Part shown: in pieces, positions 36,736 to 44,151 of the stretch
Layout of the letters: each line of letters starts with the position of its first letter
Position numbering within the stretch: position 1 is the stretch's first letter
Source of the DNA: Bacteroidota bacterium
GTDB lineage: Bacteria; Bacteroidota; Ignavibacteria; Palsa-1295
DNA: 64,000 bases
Assembly (NCBI GenBank): GCA_030706745.1
Contig: JAUZNX010000001.1
Coordinates: 186,001-250,000 of the forward strand
Direction of reading: 5' to 3'
The notes under the pieces: model-generated
Databases searched by the model: none
Seen by the model: the letters and a program-made list of their open reading frames with translations, nothing else
What the model was told of the DNA's origin: nothing
Made by a program: the position numbers and the translations under genes

Positions 36736-37221
36736 CTACGCAGTAAGCGTTGCCAGCGCCTCTTCGGTCAGGCGATACATCGTAAATTCCTCGATGGCTT
36801 CGGCGCCGAGGCGCTTATAAAAATCGGCGGCTCGCGTGTTCCAGTCGAGCACGGCCCAGTCGAGACGGCAATACCCGCGTTCCTGTGTGATCTGCGCCAG
36901 GCGAACCAGCATGGCAAGCCCAACCCCCTTGCCACGCATCTTGGGATTGACAAAGAAATCTTCGAGATACAGGCTCGGACGACCCTGGAATGTGGAGAAC
37001 GTCGGAAAAAAGAGTGCGAAGCCCTCGGGCTTACTATCGTACTCGGCAATCAACGCTTCCGCAGCCGGACGCTCACTGAATAGATGCCGCTCGATCGCCT
37101 CCGGTGTCACGACGCACTCATCCCCCACAAAATCTGCAAGCCCATGGATGAACTCCGCGAGCCGCGCGGAATCTTCTTTTCTGGCGGGGCGAATCGTGAT
37201 CGCAGGCATTGGTCGTAACAT
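36736..37221 (-). CDS. GNAT family N-acetyltransferase
   Basis: 161 residues (157 from an ATG at 37209). Acetyl-CoA-binding motif is seen in LYLEDFFVNPKMRGKGVGLAMLVRLA (about 85-110), followed by CRLDWAVLDWNTRAADFYKRLGAEAI. The LEDFFV and LDWNTRAADFY pattern is that of the diamine/spermidine N-acetyltransferase (SAT1) branch, but the substrate cannot be settled. It follows the response regulator gene by 12 bases and is likely co-transcribed. Confidence 0.85.
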   Translation of the reverse strand: MLRPMPAITIRPARKEDSARLAEFIHGLADFVGDECVVTPEAIERHLFSERPAAEALIAEYDSKPEGFALFFPTFSTFQGRPSLYLEDFFVNPKMRGKGVGLAMLVRLAQITQERGYCRLDWAVLDWNTRAADFYKRLGAEAIEEFTMYRLTEEALATLTA

Positions 37222-37233
37222 TGAAGATGGTTT

Positions 37234-37608
37234 CTAGTGCTGACTTTCCGAAGCCCTGAACAAATCCATGACCGCAGCAACCAGCGTGGAGATATGAAAA
37301 GGCTTGAGGACACAGAGGTCGAACCCATGCGCGAGGATCTCGGCGCGTCCCTGACTGTGGCCCGTTAATGCGATTGCCGGGAAGGACTTGGTTTCTCGAA
37401 GCGTCTTGAGCACATCCCATCCATCGCCATCCGGCAGTATGATGTCAGCAACCAGAATATCGAATTCTTCGGCGATGCCAACTGTAATTCCACTCGCGAC
37501 AGACGTGGCGTTCAAAACCTCAAAGCCCTGACGTGCAAGGGCATAACTAATAGTGTGGAGTGTATCGGCGTGGTCCTCCACATAGAGAATTCTAATTTTT
37601 GGAGACAT
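37234..37608 (-). CDS. Single-domain response regulator
   Basis: 124 residues, only a receiver domain. Acidic pocket Glu11-Asp12, phosphoacceptor Asp55 in ILVADIILPDGDG, Thr82 in ALTGHS and Lys102 in CVLKPFH are all in place. It has no output domain, so it probably acts by protein contact or in a phosphorelay. No histidine kinase is adjacent. A candidate promoter lies about 40 bases upstream. Confidence 0.92.
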   Translation of the reverse strand: MSPKIRILYVEDHADTLHTISYALARQGFEVLNATSVASGITVGIAEEFDILVADIILPDGDGWDVLKTLRETKSFPAIALTGHSQGRAEILAHGFDLCVLKPFHISTLVAAVMDLFRASESQH

Positions 37609-37649
37609 GGCAAAGGCCTCGTCACATAACAGGGTTTATAAAGCCAGAA

Positions 37650-37657
37650 CAAAGCTA
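37650..37657 (-). promoter_or_regulatory. Candidate -7 element TAGCTTTG for the response regulator
   Basis: On the minus strand TAGCTTTG fits TAnnTTTG, with TTTG 23 bases further upstream, a little more than the usual 19-21. The start codon lies 41 bases downstream. Confidence 0.45.
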
Positions 37658-37784
37658 AGAAAAGAAGAAGCGCTATACCTCAAATCAAAGAGAGTGAACA
37701 GAGTTCCGGAGTAACGTGCACTGGCGAGCTGTACTCGCCGACGCGGAAAACTATCGCTTGCCACGCATCACGGTTTGCTCGACG

Positions 37785-38339
37785 CTAGAGCTGGTGATGC
37801 TGCCAGATTCTGGCCGCGACACTTGCGAGTCGTTCGCTCACAGCATGCTGCTCCATAATATCGCTGATAGTTTCGCAGCCGGCAAGCGAAGGCACAAGCA
37901 TGGCGGCGGCGAACTCATCGGCGCGGCGCTCTTCGCGAAAGTGCAGTGCGCCTTCGGTCGAATACTGATGCACGAATTGTTCGCCGTGCTGGATGCCGCG
38001 CGGTGAAAAGAAGAGATGATAGTACTCATGCCAGAAGATTTCACCTTCGGGCAGACCTGCATTTCGGTTTATGGCAATCGAGCGGACTGCGATCTTTCGG
38101 CTCGCGCCCCAAACACGAACCGACTCTCCAGGATGCGCAATGCTTTCGATGCTGGCCGGACGCAGCACATACTCGATATGCGCGAAGCCTGCATCTTTGC
38201 CGACGGGTCCATCGGTGCGAATGAGAATAATGCCGGACGCAAGCGCGGCGAAATCAATATCGAACGGATCGAAGGAGGCGCGAATCTCATCGGCCAACGA
38301 GAGGATCGATTCGCGCTGGGTCAGGAGCGCAGGATGCAT
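37785..38339 (-). CDS. ImmA/IrrE-type metallopeptidase
   Basis: 184 residues. The zinc motif HEYYH is at residues 104-108 and a downstream glutamate is seen in the helix EERRADEFAAAMLVP (about 136-150), the usual ImmA/IrrE layout. Known members cleave or activate partner XRE repressors, either in mobile elements or stress responses. It lies downstream of an XRE gene with a 31-bp inverted repeat between them. No phage gene is near, so a chromosomal regulatory pair is more likely than a prophage remnant. Confidence 0.88.
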   Translation of the reverse strand: MHPALLTQRESILSLADEIRASFDPFDIDFAALASGIILIRTDGPVGKDAGFAHIEYVLRPASIESIAHPGESVRVWGASRKIAVRSIAINRNAGLPEGEIFWHEYYHLFFSPRGIQHGEQFVHQYSTEGALHFREERRADEFAAAMLVPSLAGCETISDIMEQHAVSERLASVAARIWQHHQL

Positions 38340-38374
38340 AGGTGCCTATCAAAGAATACTCTAAGATACGCACA

Positions 38375-38495
38375 AAACCTGGATTACGCTGGTTATTTTC
38401 TGATTTCGCTGATGGCCTTCTATTGGAGTCTGTCTGCTATCGCAAAAAAACCGTCGATCATGTTAATCAGAAAATAATCAGCGTAATCCAGGTTT
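38375..38495. repeat. Gene-boundary inverted-repeat element, copy C
   Basis: Arms at 38375-38405 and 38465-38495 pair over 31 bases with a single mismatch, around a 59-base loop. The right arm ends over the stop codon of the XRE gene. It lies in the 150-base gap between the XRE and ImmA/IrrE genes, where a hairpin in the mRNA could separate their expression. Confidence 0.85.
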
Positions 38496-38871
38496 ACCAC
38501 TCTTTTCGTCGGCGAACTTCAGAGCGGATAACCGCAAGCGAGCGGCGGACCCAGTCGAGTGTTTCCTTATCCGGTCGCTCGCCATTCAAGAACCGGATCA
38601 TCGAGGCTTCGCTCGAAAGTGCGTCCTCGATCGTAATCACACTTGGCCCCGGATCCTTCGTCGGATCTTTGCGCACGACGAGATCTTCGAACGGCACCCC
38701 GATCGCTACGGCAATGCGTTTGAGCGTGTGGTCCGTCACTCCCGACTCATCGTTTTCGATGCGGCTTAGGTGAGCCTGAGTAATGTTCGCGGTTTTCGCG
38801 ACATAACCTTGCTTGAGTCCCCGCTCATCTCGTGCGCGGCGAAGGCGTTCGCCTTGTGTCTCTTGTGGCAT
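38494..38871 (-). CDS. XRE-family transcriptional regulator
   Basis: 125 residues. A helix-turn-helix of XRE/Cro type covers about residues 8-62 (GERLRRARDERGLKQGYVAKTANITQAHLSRIENDES). The C-terminal 60 residues (SVITIEDALSSEASMIRFLNGERPDKETLDWVRRSL) are likely the dimer or peptidase-contact region. Upstream lie two dyads and a promoter-like TATATTTG, so autoregulation is probable. The ImmA/IrrE peptidase downstream is its likely partner, by analogy with ImmR-ImmA and DdrO-IrrE. Confidence 0.9.
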   Translation of the reverse strand: MPQETQGERLRRARDERGLKQGYVAKTANITQAHLSRIENDESGVTDHTLKRIAVAIGVPFEDLVVRKDPTKDPGPSVITIEDALSSEASMIRFLNGERPDKETLDWVRRSLAVIRSEVRRRKEW

Positions 38872-38894
38872 AAGCGTTTGGTAGAAAAGCTCAA

Positions 38895-38912
38895 CTGAAT
38901 GTATCCATTCAG
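38895..38912. promoter_or_regulatory. Operator-like dyad CTGAATG-TATC-CATTCAG
   Basis: Perfect 7-bp arms with a 4-base centre, 24 bases upstream of the XRE start codon, downstream of the TATATTTG promoter candidate. Size and place fit an XRE dimer autoregulatory site. Confidence 0.6.
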
Positions 38913-38916
38913 CCAG

Positions 38917-38928
38917 AAATAGCTATTT
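38917..38928. promoter_or_regulatory. Palindrome AAATAGCTATTT upstream of XRE gene
   Basis: Perfect 12-bp palindrome five bases from the first dyad. May be a second regulator site. Confidence 0.4.
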
Positions 38929-38942
38929 TTTTGCTATTCGGA

Positions 38943-38950
38943 CAAATATA
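38943..38950 (-). promoter_or_regulatory. Candidate -7 element TATATTTG of the XRE gene
   Basis: On the minus strand TATATTTG is a full match to TAnnTTTG, in an AT-rich region about 70 bases before the start codon, with both dyads downstream of it. No TTG is at the ideal distance. Confidence 0.5.
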
Positions 38951-39044
38951 CCATCAATTAGAGATATAAGTTCAGCTTTTGAACAGAAACGAAGTGAAAT
39001 TATGAAATATTGGACAAATCCACGCCAATTCGGGGGAGGAAAGT

Positions 39045-39269
39045 CTATGAGAATCTTGCCAATGTTGCGGCCAAGCCGACCGCCATGACCAACGAAGCCG
39101 CCGCCACGAGGCGGAATGCCCACATCCAGAATTCAATCCGGGAGTCGGCGATCATCCGCGCCTGATCGCCGAGATAAACACTTTCGAAATACGCGAATAC
39201 GCAACCCGCGAGAAAGAGCACTGACAGTGCGAGCCGCGGAAGCACCGCGCGGAGTAGCTCGGCGCTCAT
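39045..39269 (-). CDS. Small two-helix membrane protein
   Basis: 74 residues. The ATG at 39269 overlaps the stop codon of the upstream gene (ATGA), so it is translationally coupled. Two hydrophobic segments are seen, about residues 9-27 and 48-68 (VLPRLALSVLFLAGCVFAYF and FRLVAAASLVMAVGLAATL). No family is recognised. Confidence 0.6.
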   Translation of the reverse strand: MSAELLRAVLPRLALSVLFLAGCVFAYFESVYLGDQARMIADSRIEFWMWAFRLVAAASLVMAVGLAATLARFS

Positions 39270-40081
39270 TGTGCGGATATTCTCAGCGGCGCATCCACCC
39301 ACTCGCTACCGACGCGACGTCGGACGAAGTAAGTCCCCGGAGCATCGAGCCGCAGACGAACGTCGCCATCGGCGGAGATCCGTTGCACTTCGCGGCCCAA
39401 CAGGTCCATCACGATATAAGTCGAGCGGGCGTCGCTCGAAGTTGGATGCAAGGTCGTTCCGGAGGAGGCAATAAATGGATTCGGGAAGCAGACGAAGCTA
39501 TTGCCGGATGCGAGTGGCTCACTGACGCCACCTGTCGCATGTGAGCCGGAATCCAGCGTGCCATGCTGTTTAAGCACGATGGCATTGATAAAAACCGGAT
39601 GTGCGGCAGACGCCGTATCTCGATGAATCTCGACCGTATTAAAGCCGGCGTGAAGCACGGGCATCGAATACATTTGCAGGGTATTGGTCGCGGGTTGGGT
39701 AATATAGACCGTGTCACCCGGTCCATCGGGATTGAACCAGTTCTCCGCATAGTGACGAAGGATGAACCATGCGCGCGAAGAATCGCCTGTGGACCGTTGC
39801 CAGTAGAATTCGATCGTGGAGCCAACCTGGAAGGTGACTGCCGTGTCGCTGCCGTGGTAGAATTTCGCGAACACCCAGTCGCCGGCCGTAGCGAGCACAA
39901 CATACGAATGATAGTTGAACCCCATGACGTCACTGGGGTTATCGATGCCATTCGTGTTCACCGAGTCCGTCGCGAGTGAATCGTATGTGATGAGCTTGAG
40001 TGGCTTCATCTGCGCCCGCGATTGCAGAGAAGTACCGCAAACCACTGCAAAAAGGAGAAGAATCGAGATAGGTAGTTTCAT
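39266..40081 (-). CDS. Secreted protein with T9SS type A-like sorting domain
   Basis: 271 residues. Signal peptide MKLPISILLLFAVVCGTSLQSRAQ. Residues about 45-165 look like a carbohydrate-binding-type beta-sandwich (YVVLATAGDWVFAKFYHG, FYWQRSTGDSSRAWFIL, GFNTVEIHRDTA). The last 75 residues have FVCFPNPF, YIVMDLLGREVQRIS, GTYFVRRR and a short final strand, as T9SS sorting domains do. It heads a two-gene unit with the small membrane protein. Confidence 0.7.
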   Translation of the reverse strand: MKLPISILLLFAVVCGTSLQSRAQMKPLKLITYDSLATDSVNTNGIDNPSDVMGFNYHSYVVLATAGDWVFAKFYHGSDTAVTFQVGSTIEFYWQRSTGDSSRAWFILRHYAENWFNPDGPGDTVYITQPATNTLQMYSMPVLHAGFNTVEIHRDTASAAHPVFINAIVLKQHGTLDSGSHATGGVSEPLASGNSFVCFPNPFIASSGTTLHPTSSDARSTYIVMDLLGREVQRISADGDVRLRLDAPGTYFVRRRVGSEWVDAPLRISAQ

Positions 40082-40158
40082 TGCCGTTAAATAACCACTA
40101 CTGATAAGAACTCTCGAATGCGTACAAAGTTACTGCCATTCGTCCGGTTTCTTCGGAA

Positions 40159-40662
40159 TCACTGTAGCTTTGCCTTGGAAAACAGGTCTCGTAATCGCCG
40201 CCACTGGGCGTGCATATCTTCGCTTACAACTTTTACGTCGGCAAGCACCGGAAAGAAATTCGTATCGCCATTCCAGCGCGGGACGATATGCCAGTGAAGG
40301 TGATCGTCGATTCCCGCTCCAGCCACACGCCCAAGATTCATGCCGATATTAAATCCTTGGGGCTTGGATAACTCCGCCAGTGCCTGTTCCGATACCTTGA
40401 TCAGATCCAGGCACTCGAGTTCTTCCGCGCGCGTGAGCGCCTGAAAATCCGAGGTATGCCGCACTGGGACGATCATCAGGTGTCCGCTATTATAGGGATA
40501 CCGGTTCATAATAACAAATGCATCCGAACCTCGGTGCAGGATCAGTGACTCCTCGTCATTCCTGGATTCGTATGCAGCGCAGAGCACGCATCCATCGTCG
40601 TTCGACTCGTTCGCGAAGGATGCAATATACTGACTGCGCCACGGAGAGAAGAGCTGTTCCAT
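40159..40662 (-). CDS. HIT family hydrolase
   Basis: 167 residues. The histidine triad is HLHWHIVPRW (His121, His123, His125), with a zinc-type CxxC at 25-28 and the family segment MNRYPYNSGHLMIVPVRH. It resembles the Ap4A phosphorylase-like HIT branch common in many bacteria. It starts three bases after the livM stop, at the end of the transporter operon; a functional link is not obvious. Confidence 0.9.
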   Translation of the reverse strand: MEQLFSPWRSQYIASFANESNDDGCVLCAAYESRNDEESLILHRGSDAFVIMNRYPYNSGHLMIVPVRHTSDFQALTRAEELECLDLIKVSEQALAELSKPQGFNIGMNLGRVAGAGIDDHLHWHIVPRWNGDTNFFPVLADVKVVSEDMHAQWRRLRDLFSKAKLQ

Positions 40663-40665
40663 TCT

Positions 40666-41652
40666 CTAAGCTTCAATTGGAGAGAGATCTTGCTTTTTGC
40701 GGCGCTTGAATAACTTGTCCATCGTCTTTGGACCGAGTAGCCCTTGCGGTCGCGTGATCATCAGAATAATGAGGAGCAGCGAATAGATGATCATGCGATA
40801 TTGCGGCACCGAGCGGAGCAATTCCGAAAGCGTCGTCAAAATAATGGCCGCCAGAATCACCCCGACGGTTGAACCCATCCCGCCGAGGATTACGATGACC
40901 ACAATGTCGATCGAAGTCAGGAAGGTGAAATCCAGTGGCGTGATATTGTAGTTGGAATGCGCAAACAGTCCGCCGCCTACGCCGGCGAAGAATGCTCCGG
41001 TTACGAACGCGCGGACTTTGAATTTGGTCGTATCCACACCCATCGCTTCGGCGGCGACTTCATCATCGCGCACCGCAAGGAAGCCACGACCGTAGGTGGA
41101 ATTCACCAGATTCTCGACGCAAAACACCACGATCGCCGCGGTGATAAAGACCCACACGAAGGTGGTCAGCGGCAGCACGCTAAAGCCTCGCGCGCCACCA
41201 ATATAATCGACACCGGCAATTTTGAAATCTAAATTTTGAATCAGCACCCGGATGATCTCGTTGAACCCGAGCGTGACGATCGCCAGATAGTCACCACGCA
41301 ATCGAAGACTCGGAATACCGACACCGAGACCCGCGACAGCAGCGAGCACTCCGCCGAGCAAGAGTGCGATGAGAAACATGGCGGGATCGTTACCGACCGC
41401 AATTGCGCCACCGTGCGTGCTCGCCCACGTGGTCACGACGGCGGAGGTATATGCGCCGATCGCCATGAAACCAGCATGACCCAGCGAGAATTGTCCCGTG
41501 AATCCGTTGATCAGGTTCAAGCTCACCGCCATCGAAATCATGATGCCGATATACATAATCCTGCCAAGGATATACGTATTCAGCATCGGCGTCAGGAACG
41601 ACGCGCCGATGATGACGGCAATAGCAAGGAGCAAGGCGGGGTAGGATCTCAT
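40666..41652 (-). CDS. livM: Branched-chain amino acid-type ABC transporter permease LivM
   Basis: 328 residues with about eight to ten membrane helices. Family features include RIMYIGIMISMAVSLNLINGFTGQFSLGHAGFMAIGAYTSA near the start, the loop GIPSLRLRGDYLAIVTLGFNEIIR and the C-terminal IDIVVIVILGGMGSTVGVILAA. It forms the permease with LivH in the inner membrane. The substrate may be branched-chain amino acids or another small molecule such as urea or amides; the sequence alone does not decide. No livG/livF ATPase gene is in the window. Confidence 0.93.
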   Translation of the reverse strand: MRSYPALLLAIAVIIGASFLTPMLNTYILGRIMYIGIMISMAVSLNLINGFTGQFSLGHAGFMAIGAYTSAVVTTWASTHGGAIAVGNDPAMFLIALLLGGVLAAVAGLGVGIPSLRLRGDYLAIVTLGFNEIIRVLIQNLDFKIAGVDYIGGARGFSVLPLTTFVWVFITAAIVVFCVENLVNSTYGRGFLAVRDDEVAAEAMGVDTTKFKVRAFVTGAFFAGVGGGLFAHSNYNITPLDFTFLTSIDIVVIVILGGMGSTVGVILAAIILTTLSELLRSVPQYRMIIYSLLLIILMITRPQGLLGPKTMDKLFKRRKKQDLSPIEA

Positions 41653-41777
41653 TTTGAATCCGTAACGCGTAATGGGTAACGCGTAACGCGCGGAAGTCGG
41701 GTTATGTTTTGCCTTTTCTCAGGATGGATTCGCGTAATGCGCCATTCCTTCATGGCTTACGCGTTACTCATTACCAT
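41653..41777. repeat. Inverted-repeat element between livM and livH
   Basis: The words GTAATGGGTAACGCGTAACGC on the left and, on the other strand near 41756-41777, GTAATGAGTAACGCGTAAGCC agree at about 18 of 21 positions. The left copy also holds tandem TAACGCG words. It interrupts an operon gap without a gene in it. Confidence 0.6.
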
Positions 41778-42683
41778 CTAGACCTTTTCGATTTCGCGTT
41801 TACCGAGTAAGCCACTTGGCCGAAATACCAATATTGCAATCAGGATTGCGAAAGCGATAGCATCTCGATACGTCGAAGCGCCGGTGCCGGAGACAAACGT
41901 CTCGACGAGGCCGATGATCATGCCGCCGAGCGCCGCACCGGGAATATTTCCGATCCCGCCGAGCACCGCAGCGACGAACGCCTTGAGGCCCGGCAGAATA
42001 CCCATGAGCGGCTCGATCGAAGGATACTGCGACGCATACAGCACTCCACCCGCTCCGGCAAGCGCGCTGCCAATGATAAACGTAAACGTGATCACCCGCG
42101 AAATATTGATGCCCATCAGGCTCGCCGCCTGCTGATTAAAGCTCACGGCCCGCATGGCAGTACCGATCTTTGTCTTCATCACGACGACGCGGAGCGCAAG
42201 CATCAGCGCCAGTGAAACAGCAATCACGACGACTTCCACCGTATCGATTGTGACCGATGCCGTATGCACGATCGGGTGGTTCTTGATAATCGCCGGAAAC
42301 CCGCGAGGATTGGGGCCGAACACCAGTTGGCCGGTGTATTCTAGAAACAGCGATACGCCGATTGCGGTAATGAGTACCGTGAGCTTGGGTCGATTGCGGA
42401 GCGGACGATAGGCGAGGAATTCGATCGTTGCGCCGAGCGCCGCGCAGATCACCATTGCAAGCAAGAACACGAGGATCGTATTCGGCAGCGTCCCGACCGG
42501 AAACAAATGGGAGACCCAAACTGTGGCCGCAAAATAGCCGACATACGAGCCGACCATAAACACATCACCATGCGCGAAATTGATAAACCGGAGCACACCA
42601 TAAATCATCGTGTACCCAAGCGCAATCAGCGCGTAGATCGCGCCTAAACTCACACCATTGACGAGTTGCTGTAGAAGCTGCAC
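41778..42683 (-). CDS. livH: Branched-chain amino acid-type ABC transporter permease LivH
   Basis: 301 residues with a GTG start; about eight hydrophobic helices. Family features: LLQQLVNGVSLGAIYALIALGYTMIYGVLRFINFAHGDVFMVGSYVGYF at the N-terminus, RAVSFNQQAASLMGINISRVITFTF in the middle loop, and GLKAFVAAVLGGIGNIPGAALGGMIIGLVE. Partner of LivM. It is followed by an intergenic repeat, while its upstream side has a 12-bp hairpin. Confidence 0.94.
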   Translation of the reverse strand: MQLLQQLVNGVSLGAIYALIALGYTMIYGVLRFINFAHGDVFMVGSYVGYFAATVWVSHLFPVGTLPNTILVFLLAMVICAALGATIEFLAYRPLRNRPKLTVLITAIGVSLFLEYTGQLVFGPNPRGFPAIIKNHPIVHTASVTIDTVEVVVIAVSLALMLALRVVVMKTKIGTAMRAVSFNQQAASLMGINISRVITFTFIIGSALAGAGGVLYASQYPSIEPLMGILPGLKAFVAAVLGGIGNIPGAALGGMIIGLVETFVSGTGASTYRDAIAFAILIAILVFRPSGLLGKREIEKV

Positions 42684-42717
42684 GTGTATTTTCTTGGATT
42701 ACGAAGATTCCCTATCT

Positions 42718-42743
42718 GTCATTCCCGCGACCGCGGGAATGAC
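42718..42743. repeat. 12-bp hairpin GTCATTCCCGCG / CGCGGGAATGAC
   Basis: Perfect 12-bp arms with a two-base loop AC, in the livK-livH gap. The ATTCCCGC core is a common dispersed palindrome in bacteria (REP-like). It could reduce read-through from livK to livH, giving more binding protein than permease. Confidence 0.65.
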
Positions 42744-42758
42744 AAAATCGCACCAGGA

Positions 42759-43952
42759 TCACGGAGCGAACGGGGTCAGCGCCTCGCCTTGCGGTCCAAT
42801 CCGCTGCGCGAAATGGAACTTGCCGTCAACGATCTTGATGATCGTGATCGGCTTGGAGGCGTTGCGGTTCGGATCGATCGTGATGTGGCCTGTCACGCCG
42901 GGGAAGTCCTTCGTCTCGGCGATCGCTTTGCGGAGTGCGGCGGAGTCCGTCGAGCCGGCCCGCTTCATCGCGTCGACAAGGATGCGCGCTGCATCGTAGC
43001 CCAATGCGGCCATCGCATCTGGCATCGAATGATACTTGTCCTCGTACTTCTTCACAAAGTTCTGGACCGTCGAGTCGGGATCCTCGGTCGCAAAGTGATT
43101 CGAGAAGAACGTGTTGCCGAATTCCTTTTCAGAACCTTTCGTCAGTTCCGGCGAATCCCATCCATCGCCGCCCAGGATCGGGCACTCGATGCCAAGCTCG
43201 CGCGCCTGACGAACGATCAGTGCGACTTCCGTATAATATCCCGGGACAAAGATCACATCGGGCTGATTGCCCTTGATGCTCGTAAGTGGCGCGTGAAAAT
43301 CCTTATCGCCGGTCGAATACGATTGCTCGCTGACGATCGTGCCGCCGCTCGTGGAAAACGTATGCTTGAATGCTTCATCGAGTCCGACGGAATAATCCTG
43401 TTTGACATCGATGAGCACCGCCGCGCGCTTTTTGCCAAGAGAGTTCAAGGCAAAGCGGGCCATGGTCTGTCCCTGGAATGGATCGATAAAGCAAATGCGA
43501 AAAACGTAATCGCCTTTCTTGGTCACATCCTCGTTCGTCGAGGCCGGAGTGATCATGGGCACGTGCGATTGCTGCGCGATTGGTGCACCGGCCATCGAGC
43601 GGCTCGAGGCAACTTCTCCGAGCAGCGCGACAACGTGATCCGCATTCACCAGCTTTTGCACGCTCGCGACAGCCTCTTCCGTCTTCGACTGATCGTCTTC
43701 GGTCAGCAGGTTCAGCTTCTTGCCGAGCACGCCGCCACCGGCATTAATTTCATCGACAGCGAGCACATCGCCGTTGTGGACCGACTGCCCGAAGGTCGCC
43801 GTGCCGCCTGTCAGCGATGCAAATTCGCCGATCGGAATTTCCGCGCCCGCCGGTCCGCCCGTAGTTTTACAGCCAAGGATAAACGCGCCCGAAGCGCACA
43901 ACAAAGCGAGTGAACGCACAAAAGATCGTCCCGATACCTGGTTCAGTGTCAT
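42759..43952 (-). CDS. livK: ABC transporter substrate-binding lipoprotein LivK-like
   Basis: 397 residues. Lipobox LGC (SLALLCASGAFILGCKT) marks it as a lipoprotein. The periplasmic binding fold type I is visible: IPIGEFASLTGGTATFGQSVHNGDVLAVDEINAGGGVLGKKLNL, then VVALLGEVASSRSMAGAPIAQQSHVPMITPASTNEDVT and the FVKKYEDKYHSMPDAMAALGYDAARILVDAM region. First gene of the operon livK-livH-livM-HIT. A GC-rich hairpin lies close before its start codon. Confidence 0.92.
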   Translation of the reverse strand: MTLNQVSGRSFVRSLALLCASGAFILGCKTTGGPAGAEIPIGEFASLTGGTATFGQSVHNGDVLAVDEINAGGGVLGKKLNLLTEDDQSKTEEAVASVQKLVNADHVVALLGEVASSRSMAGAPIAQQSHVPMITPASTNEDVTKKGDYVFRICFIDPFQGQTMARFALNSLGKKRAAVLIDVKQDYSVGLDEAFKHTFSTSGGTIVSEQSYSTGDKDFHAPLTSIKGNQPDVIFVPGYYTEVALIVRQARELGIECPILGGDGWDSPELTKGSEKEFGNTFFSNHFATEDPDSTVQNFVKKYEDKYHSMPDAMAALGYDAARILVDAMKRAGSTDSAALRKAIAETKDFPGVTGHITIDPNRNASKPITIIKIVDGKFHFAQRIGPQGEALTPFAP

Positions 43953-43965
43953 TCTTGCGAGTCAA

Positions 43966-44003
43966 AGGCCACCCCCTCCGGTTGCCGGAGGGGGCAGGGG
44001 GTG
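43966..44003. repeat. GC-rich hairpin upstream of livK
   Basis: CCCCCTCCGG and CCGGAGGGGG pair around TTG, and GGCCACC on the left also pairs with GGTGGTC further right. It begins 13 bases upstream of the livK ATG, inside the probable leader, and may affect translation or mRNA stability. Confidence 0.6.
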
Positions 44004-44020
44004 GTCAATATAAAGTCCTG

Positions 44021-44028
44021 TAAATATA
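44021..44028 (-). promoter_or_regulatory. Weak -7-like element TATATTTA upstream of livK
   Basis: One mismatch to TAnnTTTG on the minus strand, about 70 bases before livK. Confidence 0.25.
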
Positions 44029-44151
44029 CGGCGGAAACGGGCCTGGGCGGCTAAAACGGGCGCAGAAATATGAACTGTCGTATATTATAGAGTTGTCGGT
44101 TCACGTAGGAAGCAAACGAGTGCCCAGCCCCCCGATGACTAAGCTACGCTC

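Noticed and set aside
37785-38871. XRE-ImmA/IrrE pair as a prophage remnant
   Set aside because: No integrase or phage structural gene lies within the neighbouring 10 kb, and the flanking genes are chromosomal housekeeping and transporter genes.
38923-39123. 66-codon leftward frame upstream of the XRE gene
   Set aside because: It overlaps the XRE promoter region and the small membrane-protein gene and has no family-like features.
42684-43913. Long rightward open frame (409 codons) opposite livK
   Set aside because: Antisense shadow of the substrate-binding lipoprotein gene; no family features.
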